A stretch of 64,000 nucleotides of DNA from contig CANLPZ010000001.1 in the NCBI GenBank assembly GCA_947493145.1, positions 434,001 through 498,000 of the forward strand. Reading direction: 5' to 3'. The DNA comes from an uncultured Paracoccaceae bacterium. Lineage in GTDB: Bacteria; Pseudomonadota; Alphaproteobacteria; Rhodobacterales; Rhodobacteraceae. Both the position numbers and the translations under genes were made by a program. Below the pieces are notes generated by a model that did no database searches, was not told where the DNA came from, and worked only from the letters and a program-made list of their open reading frames with translations. Of the stretch, positions 36,189 through 46,381 are shown one piece after another (within the stretch, counting starts at the first letter, position 1; every line of letters starts with the position of its first letter).

Positions 36189-37520
36189 TCACCAGTTGTC
36201 TTTGAACCATTTTACAGCCCGTTTTAGCGATCTGGCTGGGTATGTTTCGGCCGGAATTTCGAAATCCCACCATTCGTCTTGGGGGTTTGCCGCGAAAAGC
36301 GACAGCCCAACAGCAGACGAAAACGCAGGACCTGTTGCGGCTTGTGGCAAGCCCTGAACACGTAACGGACGGCCAAGTCGGACCTGTTGACCCAGAATTT
36401 TGGACGCAAGCCCATCGAGGCCTGGAATTTGGCTGGCACCGCCCGTCAATACGATTTGTTGGCTCGGCAAATGTTCGAACCCCGCAGCGTCCAAACGCAC
36501 ACGAACTTCTTCAAGGATTTCTTCTACGCGGGGGCGCATAATCCCGATCAGCTCTGCACGGCTTACGGTCCGGCGATCATGTTCGAAATCTCCGGTCTCG
36601 CCGCCAATTTCAATTAACTCGCGGTCATCCATCCCCGTGGCGACTACGCCGCCGTAGAATGTTTTGATCCGCTCAGCGGTGGCCATAGGCACCTGTAACC
36701 CCATTGAAATATCAGAGGTCACGTGATCCCCGCCCATCCGGACACTGTCGGAATAGATCATGTGTTTTTTGATAAAGACGGAAATCCCAGTGGTCCCCCC
36801 ACCAAGATCGATACACGCCGCGCCAAGTTCTTGTTCGTCTTCGACCAATGATGAAAAGCCAGACACATATGACGAGCTTGCAAGCCCCGCCAATTCAAGA
36901 TCACAGCGTTTGATACAATATAATAGGTTATGCAGGACATGTGCATCTACCGTCAGCAAATGCATATCAACCGCAAGCTCATTACCGATTTGACCGCGTG
37001 GGTCAGACAGTCCCGACCGATGATCCAACGCGAAATTCACAGGCTGCGCGTGCAACACTTCGCGGCCGTCACCGAAATCGGGCACATCGCAGGACGCCAA
37101 AACACGGCTCACATCTTGTTCCGCAACAACCGAACCTTCGACCCCGACCTGACCATCCAATCCATAAGACCGCGGACGCGCGCCTGAAAGAGTCGCAATC
37201 ACGTGGTCAACGCGTGTGTTTGCCATTTTTTGCGCGGCTTGCACGGCTGTACGAATGGCGCGTTCTGTTTCCTGCATCGCATCGACTTCGCCAAAACGTA
37301 CGCCGCGAGAACGGGTTGTCGCCGCACCAATAATGCGAAACGAAGATTGCCCTGCCATGGACCCAACCCCGTCGTTTGCGGTGGCTTCCGGCCCATCAAA
37401 CCGCAAAACAAGACAGGCGATTTTTGACGTCCCAACATCCAAAATCGCGACCACACCACGTTGCATTGCCGCTTGGCGCATGTTTCGCATGGCGCGCTGT
37501 TTTGCATACAAATCTGTCAT
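36189..37520 (-). CDS. ftsA: Cell division protein FtsA
   Basis: Actin-like protein that tethers FtsZ to the membrane. 443 residues. Phosphate-binding loop AILDVGTSKIACLVLRF starts near residue 25, GAACIDLGGGTTGISVF is the second phosphate motif, and GGASQIPGLDGLA is the adenosine motif. The C-terminus SLKRAVKWFKDNW is the amphipathic membrane-targeting helix. Its start overlaps the ftsQ stop by 4 nt (ATGA). Confidence 0.97.
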   Translation of the reverse strand: MTDLYAKQRAMRNMRQAAMQRGVVAILDVGTSKIACLVLRFDGPEATANDGVGSMAGQSSFRIIGAATTRSRGVRFGEVDAMQETERAIRTAVQAAQKMANTRVDHVIATLSGARPRSYGLDGQVGVEGSVVAEQDVSRVLASCDVPDFGDGREVLHAQPVNFALDHRSGLSDPRGQIGNELAVDMHLLTVDAHVLHNLLYCIKRCDLELAGLASSSYVSGFSSLVEDEQELGAACIDLGGGTTGISVFIKKHMIYSDSVRMGGDHVTSDISMGLQVPMATAERIKTFYGGVVATGMDDRELIEIGGETGDFEHDRRTVSRAELIGIMRPRVEEILEEVRVRLDAAGFEHLPSQQIVLTGGASQIPGLDGLASKILGQQVRLGRPLRVQGLPQAATGPAFSSAVGLSLFAANPQDEWWDFEIPAETYPARSLKRAVKWFKDNW

Positions 37521-38398
37521 TGGATCCCTGCCTCGGTCTCTATACTCTTAATCGTTCGCAGTTCTTCGACTGCTTGGGTATTCATACGTAAGGTTGGACG
37601 TTGCATATTGCGCATGTCCACGACGGCCACATCACGGGCCAACATATCTTGGGTCTGATTCAAAACGATAACGCGTTCCAAGGCGGCAACAGGGTTTTCC
37701 GTTGGCAACAAAACACGGGTGTCACCCTCCAACACCAAATCCCAGCGGCGTTCGCCGATCCAAACCAAACCACGCAAACGGTCCCCAATCGGTGCGGCCG
37801 CTTTGATCAACGCGTTTGCGGACGCGATTTGTTCATCTGCGCCCTGCCCCGCGATCAATGGCAAATCCGGACGCATCGCACGTGTCGGCAACGTTGCAAC
37901 ATAAGCTCCCGTTTCATCCAACAACCGCAAACCATCATGTTCGCGCCAAATCACAAGCGGCACACGCGGCGTGACTTCGATTTGCAAAACACCCCCAGGG
38001 CGCACACGCAAATTGGCTTCTTTCACGGCCGCAAGCGCCACAACTTTCTGGCGCATGTCTTCCAGATCCAAATCAAACGAACTGATTGGGAAATCAACAG
38101 GCACAGCGGCGCGGATATCTTGGTTTAAAACTTCGCTCACCCCATCAATGGCCATGAGTTTGACCATGAACTCTGGACGGGTTTCGATTGAACTGCGAAC
38201 ATCGGCGATTGCAAGACTAACGTTTTCACGACGACCTTCGTCCATGAAATACAGGCCCGCAAACGCCGCTACAACGCAAATGGGCAACCCCACCCGCACA
38301 AAGCGTCGGAACGACGGTGTCAACCAAAGCCGTTGATACCGGTATCCCCAACGGCTTGGCGCTGGATCACGTCGGACGGATTGCGTTACCTGTTGCAT
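37517..38398 (-). CDS. ftsQ: Cell division protein FtsQ
   Basis: Bitopic divisome protein (with FtsB and FtsL). 293 residues from ATG 38398 ([10 protein letters not shown]), which has GAGGA about 8 nt upstream. A cytoplasmic basic N-terminus is followed by a single membrane helix (about 38-56), then the POTRA segment ([17 protein letters not shown]) and the FtsQ domain with [22 protein letters not shown]. It overlaps the end of ddl by 13 nt. Confidence 0.94.
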   Translation of the reverse strand: MQQVTQSVRRDPAPSRWGYRYQRLWLTPSFRRFVRVGLPICVVAAFAGLYFMDEGRRENVSLAIADVRSSIETRPEFMVKLMAIDGVSEVLNQDIRAAVPVDFPISSFDLDLEDMRQKVVALAAVKEANLRVRPGGVLQIEVTPRVPLVIWREHDGLRLLDETGAYVATLPTRAMRPDLPLIAGQGADEQIASANALIKAAAPIGDRLRGLVWIGERRWDLVLEGDTRVLLPTENPVAALERVIVLNQTQDMLARDVAVVDMRNMQRPTLRMNTQAVEELRTIKSIETEAGIQ

Positions 38399-39306
38399 GA
38401 TGCATCCTCCACCATCCACGCACAAAACTGTGCGAAACTGATCCCGAGGTAATCCGCCTGTTCCGGTGATAACGAGGTTGGTGTCATCCCAGGCTGTGTG
38501 TTGGTTTCCAACAAGAAAATCCCGTTAACGCCGTTGTCTTCGTCCCAGCGAAAATCGGTCCGTGTAATCCCACGACACCCAAGCGCATTATGGGCCCGCA
38601 ACGCATAGTCCATACAGGCGGCTTCGACATCGGCCGGAATTTCGGCAGGCACAACATGACGCGATCCACCTTCGACGTATTTAGCGTCGTAGTCATAAAA
38701 CCCATTCGAATAAATGTCTGTGACGGCCAAGGCCCGATCGCCCATGACGGTGACAGTCATTTCACGACCAGGAAGAAACGCTTCGACCATCACCTCGTCA
38801 GGCATATCGGACGACAGCTCCGGCGGGTTATTTGCGCCCTCTTCAACCAGATACACCCCGACGGAGGACCCTTCGTTATTGGGTTTAATCACATAGGGTG
38901 TTGGCAAAACATGCGCCGCTTGCGCAACGTCTTTGGCCACAATCCGGCTTTCTGCGATTGGCAAACCAGCCTCTTGGAACACTTTTTTGCTGCGTTGTTT
39001 ATCCATGGCCAAAGCCGAGGCCAACACGCCAGAATGCGTGTAAGGGATTCCCAACCATTCCAACACACCTTGGACACACCCATCTTCGCCCCAACGTCCA
39101 TGCAAAGCGTTGAAACACACATCCGGTTTTTCATCGGCCAAACGCGAAAAAAGATCGTGGCCGGCGTCGACCTCGATCACGTCATATCCTGCGTCCCGCA
39201 AGGCCGCTGCACATTCTTTGCCTGAGCTTAATGACACTTCGCGCTCTGCCGAAGGTCCGCCCATTAATACAGCGACTTTCAGGGGTGTCTTGCTCGATGC
39301 ACCCAC
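38386..39306 (-). CDS. ddl: D-alanine--D-alanine ligase (GTG start)
   Basis: ATP-grasp ligase making the D-Ala-D-Ala dipeptide of peptidoglycan. 306 residues, DdlB type. [17 protein letters not shown] is the N-terminal motif, [17 protein letters not shown] the ATP-grasp core, and [26 protein letters not shown]-type segment the metal-binding site. The start is GTG at 39306 with GAGG about 6 nt upstream. Confidence 0.96.
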   Translation of the reverse strand: MGASSKTPLKVAVLMGGPSAEREVSLSSGKECAAALRDAGYDVIEVDAGHDLFSRLADEKPDVCFNALHGRWGEDGCVQGVLEWLGIPYTHSGVLASALAMDKQRSKKVFQEAGLPIAESRIVAKDVAQAAHVLPTPYVIKPNNEGSSVGVYLVEEGANNPPELSSDMPDEVMVEAFLPGREMTVTVMGDRALAVTDIYSNGFYDYDAKYVEGGSRHVVPAEIPADVEAACMDYALRAHNALGCRGITRTDFRWDEDNGVNGIFLLETNTQPGMTPTSLSPEQADYLGISFAQFCAWMVEDASCNR

Positions 39307-39350
39307 ATCTGCCTCTTACCGCCACGATTTGGTGGCTTATTGTTATTTGC

Positions 39351-40280
39351 TTACTGCTTGGGTTCTCCGACCCGAATTATCTCCCATTCTAGCGTCAATC
39401 CGCTGGAATCGTAAACCTTTTTTCGCACCAATTCGCCCAATTCTTCCAAATCGGCGGCTGTTGCATCGCCTGTGTTGGTTAAGAAATTGGAATGTTTGGG
39501 GTTCATTTGCGCCCCACCGACCGTCGCGCCACGCATACCGGCGTTGTCGATGACCTTCCACGCCTTTAAATCATGGACGTCATCGGCCTGTCCTGTGGAT
39601 GAAAATCCGGCCGGATTGCGAAAGGTCGAACCGGCGGTTCGATCCTTTGTTGGTTGGGTTTCGTCACGTTTCGCCAATTGATCCGCCATTTTCTCATCCA
39701 GCGCATCGGGATCCCCTTTGGGCGCCTCGAACACCGCGTCGACCAGTACCCAACCTTCAGGGAGCGCCGATTGACGATAGGCAAATTTCATGTCCTCAGC
39801 GGTTAATGTGACCAATTCACCCGTCCGTGTGACGGCGCGGGCCGACACGAATACCTCCGCCGTGTAGGTCCCATAGCACCCTGCGTTCATGCGCAACGCA
39901 CCACCGATCGCACCTGGAATCGTACGAAGAAACGTTAAATCCAGCCCTGCTTGAGCCGCCTTGCGCGCAACATGTGCATCCAATGCGGCAACACCGGCCG
40001 TGACACGGGTGCCGTCAATTTCGATTTGGTTAAAACCCCGCCCCATCCGGATCACGACGGCGCGGATACCGCCGTCGCGAACAATCAGATTAGATCCGAC
40101 ACCCATTGGGAACACTGGGATATTGGGATCAAGGTTACCCAGAAAATCTTGAAGGTCCGCGATATCAGCCGGTTGAAACAGCACATCAGCGGGTCCGCCG
40201 ACGCGCATCCACGTCAGTCCATCCAGCGGTTTATCGAACGTCAACGTTCCGCGAACGTCTGGCAATGTATGTTGATCCAT
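39351..40280 (-). CDS. murB: UDP-N-acetylenolpyruvoylglucosamine reductase
   Basis: FAD enzyme reducing UDP-GlcNAc-enolpyruvate to UDP-MurNAc. 309 residues from ATG 40280 ([11 protein letters not shown]), which has GAGG 5 nt upstream; longer in-frame starts would overlap the upstream gene. FAD-binding [28 protein letters not shown], catalytic Ser in [11 protein letters not shown] and the C-terminal [15 protein letters not shown] motif are all present (type I MurB). Confidence 0.96.
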   Translation of the reverse strand: MDQHTLPDVRGTLTFDKPLDGLTWMRVGGPADVLFQPADIADLQDFLGNLDPNIPVFPMGVGSNLIVRDGGIRAVVIRMGRGFNQIEIDGTRVTAGVAALDAHVARKAAQAGLDLTFLRTIPGAIGGALRMNAGCYGTYTAEVFVSARAVTRTGELVTLTAEDMKFAYRQSALPEGWVLVDAVFEAPKGDPDALDEKMADQLAKRDETQPTKDRTAGSTFRNPAGFSSTGQADDVHDLKAWKVIDNAGMRGATVGGAQMNPKHSNFLTNTGDATAADLEELGELVRKKVYDSSGLTLEWEIIRVGEPKQ

Positions 40281-40323
40281 GTCGCCTCGTATCCCGCGCG
40301 TGCCTGAAGGTCCAGCGCAGCGT

Positions 40324-40551
40324 TTACCCAAAAAATCGTTTAAAAATCAGCCAACGCGCCGGAGACGCCAATGCCATCCCGCCGCCTAAGGTCGCCAACT
40401 GCGCAACACCGTCACCGCCTTGGTAAATGTTGAACGCCAACAAACCACCAAATGAAATCGCAAAAGCCCAAACGAACATGCGGATATATTTCGCTGCGGC
40501 GAAAACAGCCATCAAAACGATAACCCCTGTTATAACCCAAAATGGTGTCAT
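40324..40551 (-). CDS. Small membrane protein in dcw cluster
   Basis: 75 residues from ATG 40551, which follows a very strong Shine-Dalgarno (GGAGGAAAC ATG). Two hydrophobic segments (about 3-20 and 26-42) are followed by [19 protein letters not shown] and a basic end. No family recognised beyond being a conserved-looking small membrane protein. It overlaps the upstream DUF2484 gene by 4 nt (ATGA). Its position among murC and murB suggests an envelope-related role by inference. Confidence 0.78.
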   Translation of the reverse strand: MTPFWVITGVIVLMAVFAAAKYIRMFVWAFAISFGGLLAFNIYQGGDGVAQLATLGGGMALASPARWLIFKRFFG

Positions 40552-40817
40552 GTTTCCTCCTTTGGCACACGGCGCAAAATAACACGCTGGATCCAACGCC
40601 AAAGGTAAAACACAGGCCAGCGCAAAATTGACATTGCGGCGGCCAAAACAATCAAAGCAATCCATGGACCATTTTGATACGTCACAAATCCGATCAACGG
40701 GATACCCGTTGCGATCAGGGCATAGGCACGGCGCCAGTGATTGTCGTTTGAGGGCAAAATCGCCGCGACATTGGCCGCAATAAACCAAATAAATGTCAGA
40801 ATCAGGGACAGGCTCAC
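40548..40817 (-). CDS. DUF2484 family membrane protein (second copy)
   Basis: 89 residues, three hydrophobic segments. It starts [20 protein letters not shown] and has the family ending MSILRWPVFYLWRWIQ. It aligns along its length with the preceding gene, so the two are tandem paralogues. ATGA overlaps join it on both sides. DUF2484 genes at this place in the dcw cluster are known in Rhodobacteraceae; function unknown. Confidence 0.85.
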   Translation of the reverse strand: MSLSLILTFIWFIAANVAAILPSNDNHWRRAYALIATGIPLIGFVTYQNGPWIALIVLAAAMSILRWPVFYLWRWIQRVILRRVPKEET

Positions 40818-41068
40818 TTTGGCAACTCCGGTTTACGCCCATTGGCGCGGTGGTATAAATAAATCAACGGGTTACGAAACATCGAGACAAAGGCCAATAG
40901 CCCAAGCCCAGCCGCCCACCAGTTGTGATCAAGTCCGATCCATACCAGCAAACATGGCGCAGCAAACAACAGCACGCCGCCCAGTAAAAATTGGCGTCTG
41001 ATTGGCAACATGGCGACCCCAACCGAGGCGAAAACCCAAACCAATGCTGCAATCAGCGACGCACTCAT
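40814..41068 (-). CDS. DUF2484 family membrane protein (first copy)
   Basis: 84 residues from ATG 41068 ([20 protein letters not shown]), which overlaps the murC stop by 4 nt (ATGA). Three hydrophobic segments, then [22 protein letters not shown]. It matches the second copy at the start (S.SLI...W..A....A.LP) and at the end (MS/MF-R-P-YLY/YLW), but is clearly diverged. Function unknown. Confidence 0.82.
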   Translation of the reverse strand: MSASLIAALVWVFASVGVAMLPIRRQFLLGGVLLFAAPCLLVWIGLDHNWWAAGLGLLAFVSMFRNPLIYLYHRANGRKPELPK

Positions 41069-42465
41069 TTTTTTAACCGCTCTGGCAAACCGTTTGCCCA
41101 TGCGCTGATTGTGCCGGCACCTAAGCAAACGACCATATCACCGGATTTGGCTTCGACCTTCACCAGATCCAACAAACCATCCTCGTCAAGAACGGCCTGT
41201 GCATTTCGGTGACCGTGCCGCACCAAACCTGCGACCAAATCATCGCGGGATGCGCCTTCGATCGGGTCTTCGCCTGCGGCAAAAATATCGGCGATACCGA
41301 CAACGTCCGCATCATTAAAACAAGCGCAGAATTCAGCAAAATGGTGGTGCAATCGTGAATATCGGTGCGGTTGGTGCACCGCGATCACACGACCATCACA
41401 GGCTTGACGCGCTGCTTTCAACACGGCTGCGATTTCCGTCGGGTGGTGACCATAATCATCGATGATCGTCACACCATCAACCTCGCCAACTTTGGTAAAG
41501 CGTCGATTCACGCCGCCAAAGCTTGCTAACGCGGATCGAATTTCGTCCAGTTTCATCCCCAAATGCCGCGCGACGGCAACGGCAGACAAGGCATTCGATA
41601 CATTGTGATCACCAGGCATGGGCAATTGACAGCCTTCGATCACTTTGCCCTCCGCCTGTAACACAACATCAAAATGGGCAACGCCAGCTTTGTACGTCAA
41701 ATTCGTCGCCCGCACGTCGGCTTGAGTATTGAACCCATAGGTCACGACGCGACGGTCGGTCAATTTCCCAACCAACGTTTGAACGTCCTGATCATCGGTG
41801 CAACAGACCGCAACGCCATAGAACGGAATACCAGACACAAATTCATAGAACCCGCGATGCAGATTTTCCTCGGTTCCCCAGTGTTCCATATGTTCAGGGT
41901 CAATGTTGGTCACAATCGCAATGGTCGCAGGTAGCCGGTTGAATGTACCGTCGCTTTCATCCGCTTCGACGACCATCCATTCGCCCTGCCCGACACGGGC
42001 GTTTGATCCATACGCGTGAATGATGCCACCGTTGATAACAGTGGGGTCAAAATTGCCCCCGTCCAAAAGCGCCGCAACCATTGTTGTCGTGGTGGTTTTG
42101 CCATGCGTTCCGGCAACGGCGATGTTGGATTTCAACCGCATAAGTTCCGCCAACATTTCGGCGCGACGTACAACAGGCAAACCAAGTTTGCGCGCCTCGT
42201 CCAATTCTGGGTTCCCCGGTTTGATTGCGCTCGAAATCACGACAACTTCGGCATTTTCTAAATTCTCGGCCTTTTGTCCAACGAACACAGTCGCGCCCTG
42301 TTTTGTCAAACGATCCGTAATTTTGCTGGCCTTCAAATCTGACCCTTGCACGGTATACCCATGATCCAACAGGACCTCAGCAATACCAGACATGCCGATC
42401 CCGCCGATCCCAACAAAATGGATCGCACCGACGTCTAATGGTAATTTCGTTGCGGCTGCATTCAT
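41065..42465 (-). CDS. murC: UDP-N-acetylmuramate--L-alanine ligase
   Basis: First Mur ligase, adding L-Ala to UDP-MurNAc in the cytoplasm. 466 residues. [19 protein letters not shown] is the N-terminal UDP-binding loop, [16 protein letters not shown] the ATP P-loop, EADESDGTF the Mg site and [18 protein letters not shown] the C-terminal domain motif. It lies 3 bp after murG and is coupled to the DUF2484 gene. Confidence 0.97.
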   Translation of the reverse strand: MNAAATKLPLDVGAIHFVGIGGIGMSGIAEVLLDHGYTVQGSDLKASKITDRLTKQGATVFVGQKAENLENAEVVVISSAIKPGNPELDEARKLGLPVVRRAEMLAELMRLKSNIAVAGTHGKTTTTTMVAALLDGGNFDPTVINGGIIHAYGSNARVGQGEWMVVEADESDGTFNRLPATIAIVTNIDPEHMEHWGTEENLHRGFYEFVSGIPFYGVAVCCTDDQDVQTLVGKLTDRRVVTYGFNTQADVRATNLTYKAGVAHFDVVLQAEGKVIEGCQLPMPGDHNVSNALSAVAVARHLGMKLDEIRSALASFGGVNRRFTKVGEVDGVTIIDDYGHHPTEIAAVLKAARQACDGRVIAVHQPHRYSRLHHHFAEFCACFNDADVVGIADIFAAGEDPIEGASRDDLVAGLVRHGHRNAQAVLDEDGLLDLVKVEAKSGDMVVCLGAGTISAWANGLPERLKK

Positions 42466-42468
42466 GGA

Positions 42469-43575
42469 TTAATCTTTCTTAGTCGTATCTTGAACGAGGT
42501 CGATGACCATCGTTTTTAATCGCTCTGTCGCATCTGGGACCGACTGCCCAAGGGCAGCGACAGCCATTTGGTTCGCCCCATCGGGGTTCGACAAAATTGT
42601 TTCAATTTGAACGCGCAAGCTGTCTGGCGTTAGCTGACTTTCGGGGATCAAGATTGCGGCCCCTGCTTCGGTCAAACCGCGCGCATTCGCAGATTGGTGA
42701 TCTGCGGTCGCCGCCGCATAAGGGATTAAAATTGACGGGCGACCGATGACGGAAATGTCTGCGACGCTGGATGCTCCCGCGCGGCTGATCACCAGTTGTG
42801 CCTCTGACATCAGCGTCGGCACATCGCGAAAAAACGGCTGAACGTCTGCTGGAATTCCGGCCTCTGCGTAAAATTGCGCGACACGGTCGCCATCCTCGGC
42901 CCGTGCCTGATGATGAACACGAATGTTGCGTTTCATCGCATCGGGCAACGTCGCGATCGCCGCCGGAACCATTTCTGACAAAATCGTTGCACCCTGACTG
43001 CCACCCATAATCAAGATCGACATCGGGTAATCACCCGGTGCGATATATCCCGCGCCGTGACGTTCAAGAACCATCGCACGAACTGGGTTTCCGACATGGA
43101 CGCCATCAACACCATTTGGCAATGTCGTCGGCCATGTTCCGCAGGCGACTTTGTGCACGCGTTTGGCAAACAATTGGTTCACCCGACCTAAGACACCGTT
43201 TTGTTCGTGGATCATGCGCGGTTTGCGCAAAAGCCACGCAGCCCCCATCGCGGGGATCGTTGGATAACCGCCAAAGCCCACAACCACATCCGGTTTGTCG
43301 CGCATCATTTTTAGGGTCGCGGACAATGTCCCGCCCAAAATCCGAAACGGCACCATCAGCTTTGCCAAAATGCCTGAACGCGCGAACGTCGACGAATTCA
43401 CTTGTTCGATTTCGACCACATGCGGAAAGCCACTGGTATAGCGCGCGCCACGCGGATCTGTGGACAGTTTTACACGCCAACCTTCGCGCAACATTGCTTC
43501 GGCCAGTGCTTGGGCAGGAAACATATGTCCGCCTGTGCCACCTGCCGCGATCACCATAAGGGGTGAGGAACTCAT
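42469..43575 (-). CDS. murG: Lipid II synthase MurG
   Basis: Membrane-associated GlcNAc transferase converting lipid I to lipid II. 368 residues. Gly-rich [19 protein letters not shown] at the N-terminus, [17 protein letters not shown] in mid-protein, and the UDP-GlcNAc site [10 protein letters not shown] and [11 protein letters not shown]. The start overlaps the ftsW stop by one base (TAATG). Confidence 0.97.
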   Translation of the reverse strand: MSSSPLMVIAAGGTGGHMFPAQALAEAMLREGWRVKLSTDPRGARYTSGFPHVVEIEQVNSSTFARSGILAKLMVPFRILGGTLSATLKMMRDKPDVVVGFGGYPTIPAMGAAWLLRKPRMIHEQNGVLGRVNQLFAKRVHKVACGTWPTTLPNGVDGVHVGNPVRAMVLERHGAGYIAPGDYPMSILIMGGSQGATILSEMVPAAIATLPDAMKRNIRVHHQARAEDGDRVAQFYAEAGIPADVQPFFRDVPTLMSEAQLVISRAGASSVADISVIGRPSILIPYAAATADHQSANARGLTEAGAAILIPESQLTPDSLRVQIETILSNPDGANQMAVAALGQSVPDATERLKTMVIDLVQDTTKKD

Positions 43576-44741
43576 TAACGTGCTCTCCGCATCAAAATAT
43601 CACCGATTTCGCCCTGAGGACGGGTGCGGGTTAACGCGAGAAGCATACCGACTGCAATACCACTTGCGATAACAGAAGAGCCACCATAGCTGACAAACGG
43701 CAATGTCATGCCCTTGGCCGGCAGCAATCGAACGGCGACGCCCATATTGATCATGGCTTGGACGCCGAACATGCAGGCCAATCCAGCCCCTGCCAACCGA
43801 ATGAACACATCACGTTCGCGCATTAAACGCAGCAACGAACGAACAACAATCATCGTATAAAGTACGATGATCGCAATCACGCAGATCAGACCGTATTCTT
43901 CGGCCGCAACCGCAATGATGAAATCCGTATGCGCATCTGGCAGCGACCATTTCACGGTGCCTTCGCCAACGCCAACGCCAAAAAACCCACCTTCGCGGAT
44001 GGCGTTCGTTGCATACCCAAGCTGCGTGGTTGGATCGACATCCGCCGACAGGAAACCATCGATACGGCGGGCAAAGTGTTCAGAGTTCGCGTAAGCGATG
44101 GTACCGGCGAAAACCACCATGCCAGCAATAATCACCAACAAAATCATCGGTGCGCCAGCGATGAAATACATGACCCCCCATGAAAACAGCACCAAAGAGG
44201 CTTGGCCAAAGTCGGGCTGCATCGCCAGAAAGCCAACGATAATGATCGCCAATGCAAATGACATGGACCGCCCCGGTGGGCCGTTAATTTCTTGGCTTGC
44301 CGCCATCAACCAAGCCGCCACAACAACAAACCCTGGCTTCAAAAACTCTGACGGTTGAACAGAGGCAAAGCCCAACGAATACCACCGCACAGCGCCTTTT
44401 CCAAAATCCGTTCCAAAAATCGGCAAGAATGCCAATGCAGCAAACGCCACCAAAAACCCAAGCACAGCCAACCTGCGGACCAACGTTGGCGACATCATCG
44501 ACGTTATGATCATCGCAATCATCGCAAGGCCCCCAAAAAAGGCTTGGCGTTGAACATAGTGAAATGGATCAAACCCATTTTTCGCCGCCAACGGCGGTGA
44601 CGACGCAAGCCCCAGCAACAAACCGATACCGAACAACAACAATATGCAGGACAACGCCCACCGATCGATTGTTCGCCACCATCTTGGTAAAATTGGATCC
44701 CCGTCCCGTACAAGGACTGTTCCATGGACCATTTCTGTCAT
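43575..44741 (-). CDS. ftsW: Lipid II polymerase / flippase FtsW
   Basis: SEDS-family septal glycosyltransferase working with FtsI. 388 residues, about ten membrane helices. Signature segments: [58 protein letters not shown], and the C-terminal [21 protein letters not shown] 44741 is the first start; an in-frame ATG three codons later is possible. It is the first gene of the second half of the dcw cluster and must be transcribed from the 164-bp spacer, because the gene upstream is on the other strand. Confidence 0.96.
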   Translation of the reverse strand: MTEMVHGTVLVRDGDPILPRWWRTIDRWALSCILLLFGIGLLLGLASSPPLAAKNGFDPFHYVQRQAFFGGLAMIAMIITSMMSPTLVRRLAVLGFLVAFAALAFLPIFGTDFGKGAVRWYSLGFASVQPSEFLKPGFVVVAAWLMAASQEINGPPGRSMSFALAIIIVGFLAMQPDFGQASLVLFSWGVMYFIAGAPMILLVIIAGMVVFAGTIAYANSEHFARRIDGFLSADVDPTTQLGYATNAIREGGFFGVGVGEGTVKWSLPDAHTDFIIAVAAEEYGLICVIAIIVLYTMIVVRSLLRLMRERDVFIRLAGAGLACMFGVQAMINMGVAVRLLPAKGMTLPFVSYGGSSVIASGIAVGMLLALTRTRPQGEIGDILMRRAR

Positions 44742-44905
44742 GGGTCTACCGCCTGATTTGCCTCTGTTCGCCCCATTTTTAGGGTCTATTCGTTGAATCT
44801 AACGAAAAAATCGTCGCTTTTCCAGAAAATAAATTCCCAAGAAGCTGCATCGGCAGGTTTGCGAAAGCGCTTGAAATTTCGAACCGAAAACCGCAGGGAT
44901 CAACA

Positions 44906-46096
44906 ATGGAATATCGCACGATTATATTGGGAGCCGGTGCGGCCGGTATGATGGCCGCAATTCATGCAGGCGATGATGTTTTGGTCCTTGATCACGCGAA
45001 ACGCGCGGGCGAAAAAATTCGCATTTCCGGCGGCGGACGTTGCAATTTTACGAACATGTATGCGGGTCCTGAAAATTTCCTGTCCGCCAACCCACATTTT
45101 GCAAAATCCGCGCTCAGCCGGTACACCCAATGGGATTTCATCGACCTCGTGGCCAAACACGGGATCGCGTATCATGAAAAAACACTTGGCCAATTGTTTT
45201 GCGACAATTCGGCAAAGGACATCATTGCGATGCTGCTCGACGAAATGGCGCGGGCTGGTGCGACGATGTGGCTGGAAACCACAATTGATAACATTTCAAA
45301 GACAAGCGACGGTTTTGAACTTCGCGTATCCAAAGGATCAAAATCGAAAACACTTCGGTGCGAAAATTTAGTGATCGCAACGGGTGGAAAGTCGATCCCC
45401 AAAATGGGCGCCACGGGCTTTGCGTATAAAGTTGCCGCGCAATTCGGCATCCCTGTCACGGAAACCCGTGCAGGTCTTGTTCCTTTCGTCTTTTCCGAAA
45501 ATGATATGGTTGCTTTAAAACCATTGGCGGGCGTCGCGTCCCCTGCTCGATTGTCGTGCAATGGCACAGCCTTTGACGAGGCCCTGTTGATCACCCATCG
45601 CGGGATGTCCGGCCCCTCTGTCTTGCAGATTTCAAGTTATTGGAACGAAGGGGACACAGTTTTTGCAAATCTAATGCCGGTACGCGACGCCTTTGAAACC
45701 TTACGTAACCTTCGCAAAGGCGCCGGTGCCAAAGATTTCGCCAATGTCGTTTCAGAAATTCTTCCCAAAAAGCTGGCGCAACATCTGGTCAGTCTGTCGG
45801 GTATAACAGGTAACTTCGCCGATCAATCCGACACAAGCTTACGAACCTTCGCTGACCTGATTTCCAACTGGCCCTTAAAACCAATTGGCACCGAAGGCTA
45901 CCGCACAGCCGAAGTGACACTTGGCGGGATCGACACCGATGCGCTGTCCTCCAAAACAATGGAAACGAAAACTGTCGACGGTTTGTATTTCATTGGCGAA
46001 GCCGTTGATGTCACTGGCTGGCTGGGCGGGTTCAATTTTCAATGGGCTTGGTCGTCTGGTTGGGCCGCAGGTCAGGCCATTTCATCCAAGGGTTGA
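44906..46096 (+). CDS. BaiN/HI0933-like NAD(P)/FAD-dependent oxidoreductase
   Basis: 396-residue flavoprotein. N-terminal dinucleotide fold IILGAGAAGMMAA, the family hallmark KIRISGGGRCNFTNM, ATGGKSIPKMGATGFAY in mid-protein and the C-terminal FAD motif GLYFIGEAVDVTGWLGGFNFQWAWSSG. The family (HI0933, BaiN, YhiN) is annotated as flavoprotein reductases, but most members have no known substrate. ATG 44906 follows AGGGA by about 5 nt. The gene lies opposite in direction inside the dcw cluster, between murD and ftsW. Confidence 0.9.
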   Translation: MEYRTIILGAGAAGMMAAIHAGDDVLVLDHAKRAGEKIRISGGGRCNFTNMYAGPENFLSANPHFAKSALSRYTQWDFIDLVAKHGIAYHEKTLGQLFCDNSAKDIIAMLLDEMARAGATMWLETTIDNISKTSDGFELRVSKGSKSKTLRCENLVIATGGKSIPKMGATGFAYKVAAQFGIPVTETRAGLVPFVFSENDMVALKPLAGVASPARLSCNGTAFDEALLITHRGMSGPSVLQISSYWNEGDTVFANLMPVRDAFETLRNLRKGAGAKDFANVVSEILPKKLAQHLVSLSGITGNFADQSDTSLRTFADLISNWPLKPIGTEGYRTAEVTLGGIDTDALSSKTMETKTVDGLYFIGEAVDVTGWLGGFNFQWAWSSGWAAGQAISSKG

Positions 46097-46184
46097 GGTG
46101 TTTTCCCCCATTTGCGTTTCGGCAACTCTGAAACGATAATACGTCAAATAAATTTAGATATTTTGGCTATTTGGGGTAACCAGA

Positions 46185-46355
46185 ATGACTATTCGATTGT
46201 TTAAGTGTCCGGCCTGCGGACACAAATTACGCTTGGGCGCGCACAATTGTGGTCGCTGCTATGACAAAACACCGTTCATAAACCGATCGTTGATTCTGTT
46301 GGTCATTGTTGCGCTTTTCGTCACGGGGTTGTTGGTCACTATCGCTATGAGGTAG
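46185..46355 (+). CDS. Small zinc-ribbon membrane protein (56 residues)
   Basis: The frame from ATG 46185 to TAG 46355 encodes 56 residues. A CPACG and an NCGRC pair (four Cys, CxxC-x10-CxxC) form a zinc ribbon in the first 25 residues, then one hydrophobic helix (about 35-54, RSLILLVIVALFVTGLLVT). No known domain name is claimed. The motif combination argues that it is real. It follows the flavoprotein gene by 88 bp on the same strand and ends 26 bp before the convergent murD stop. Confidence 0.7.
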   Translation: MTIRLFKCPACGHKLRLGAHNCGRCYDKTPFINRSLILLVIVALFVTGLLVTIAMR

Positions 46356-46381
46356 CAACCACGCCGGACCGAGCCCGTCAA

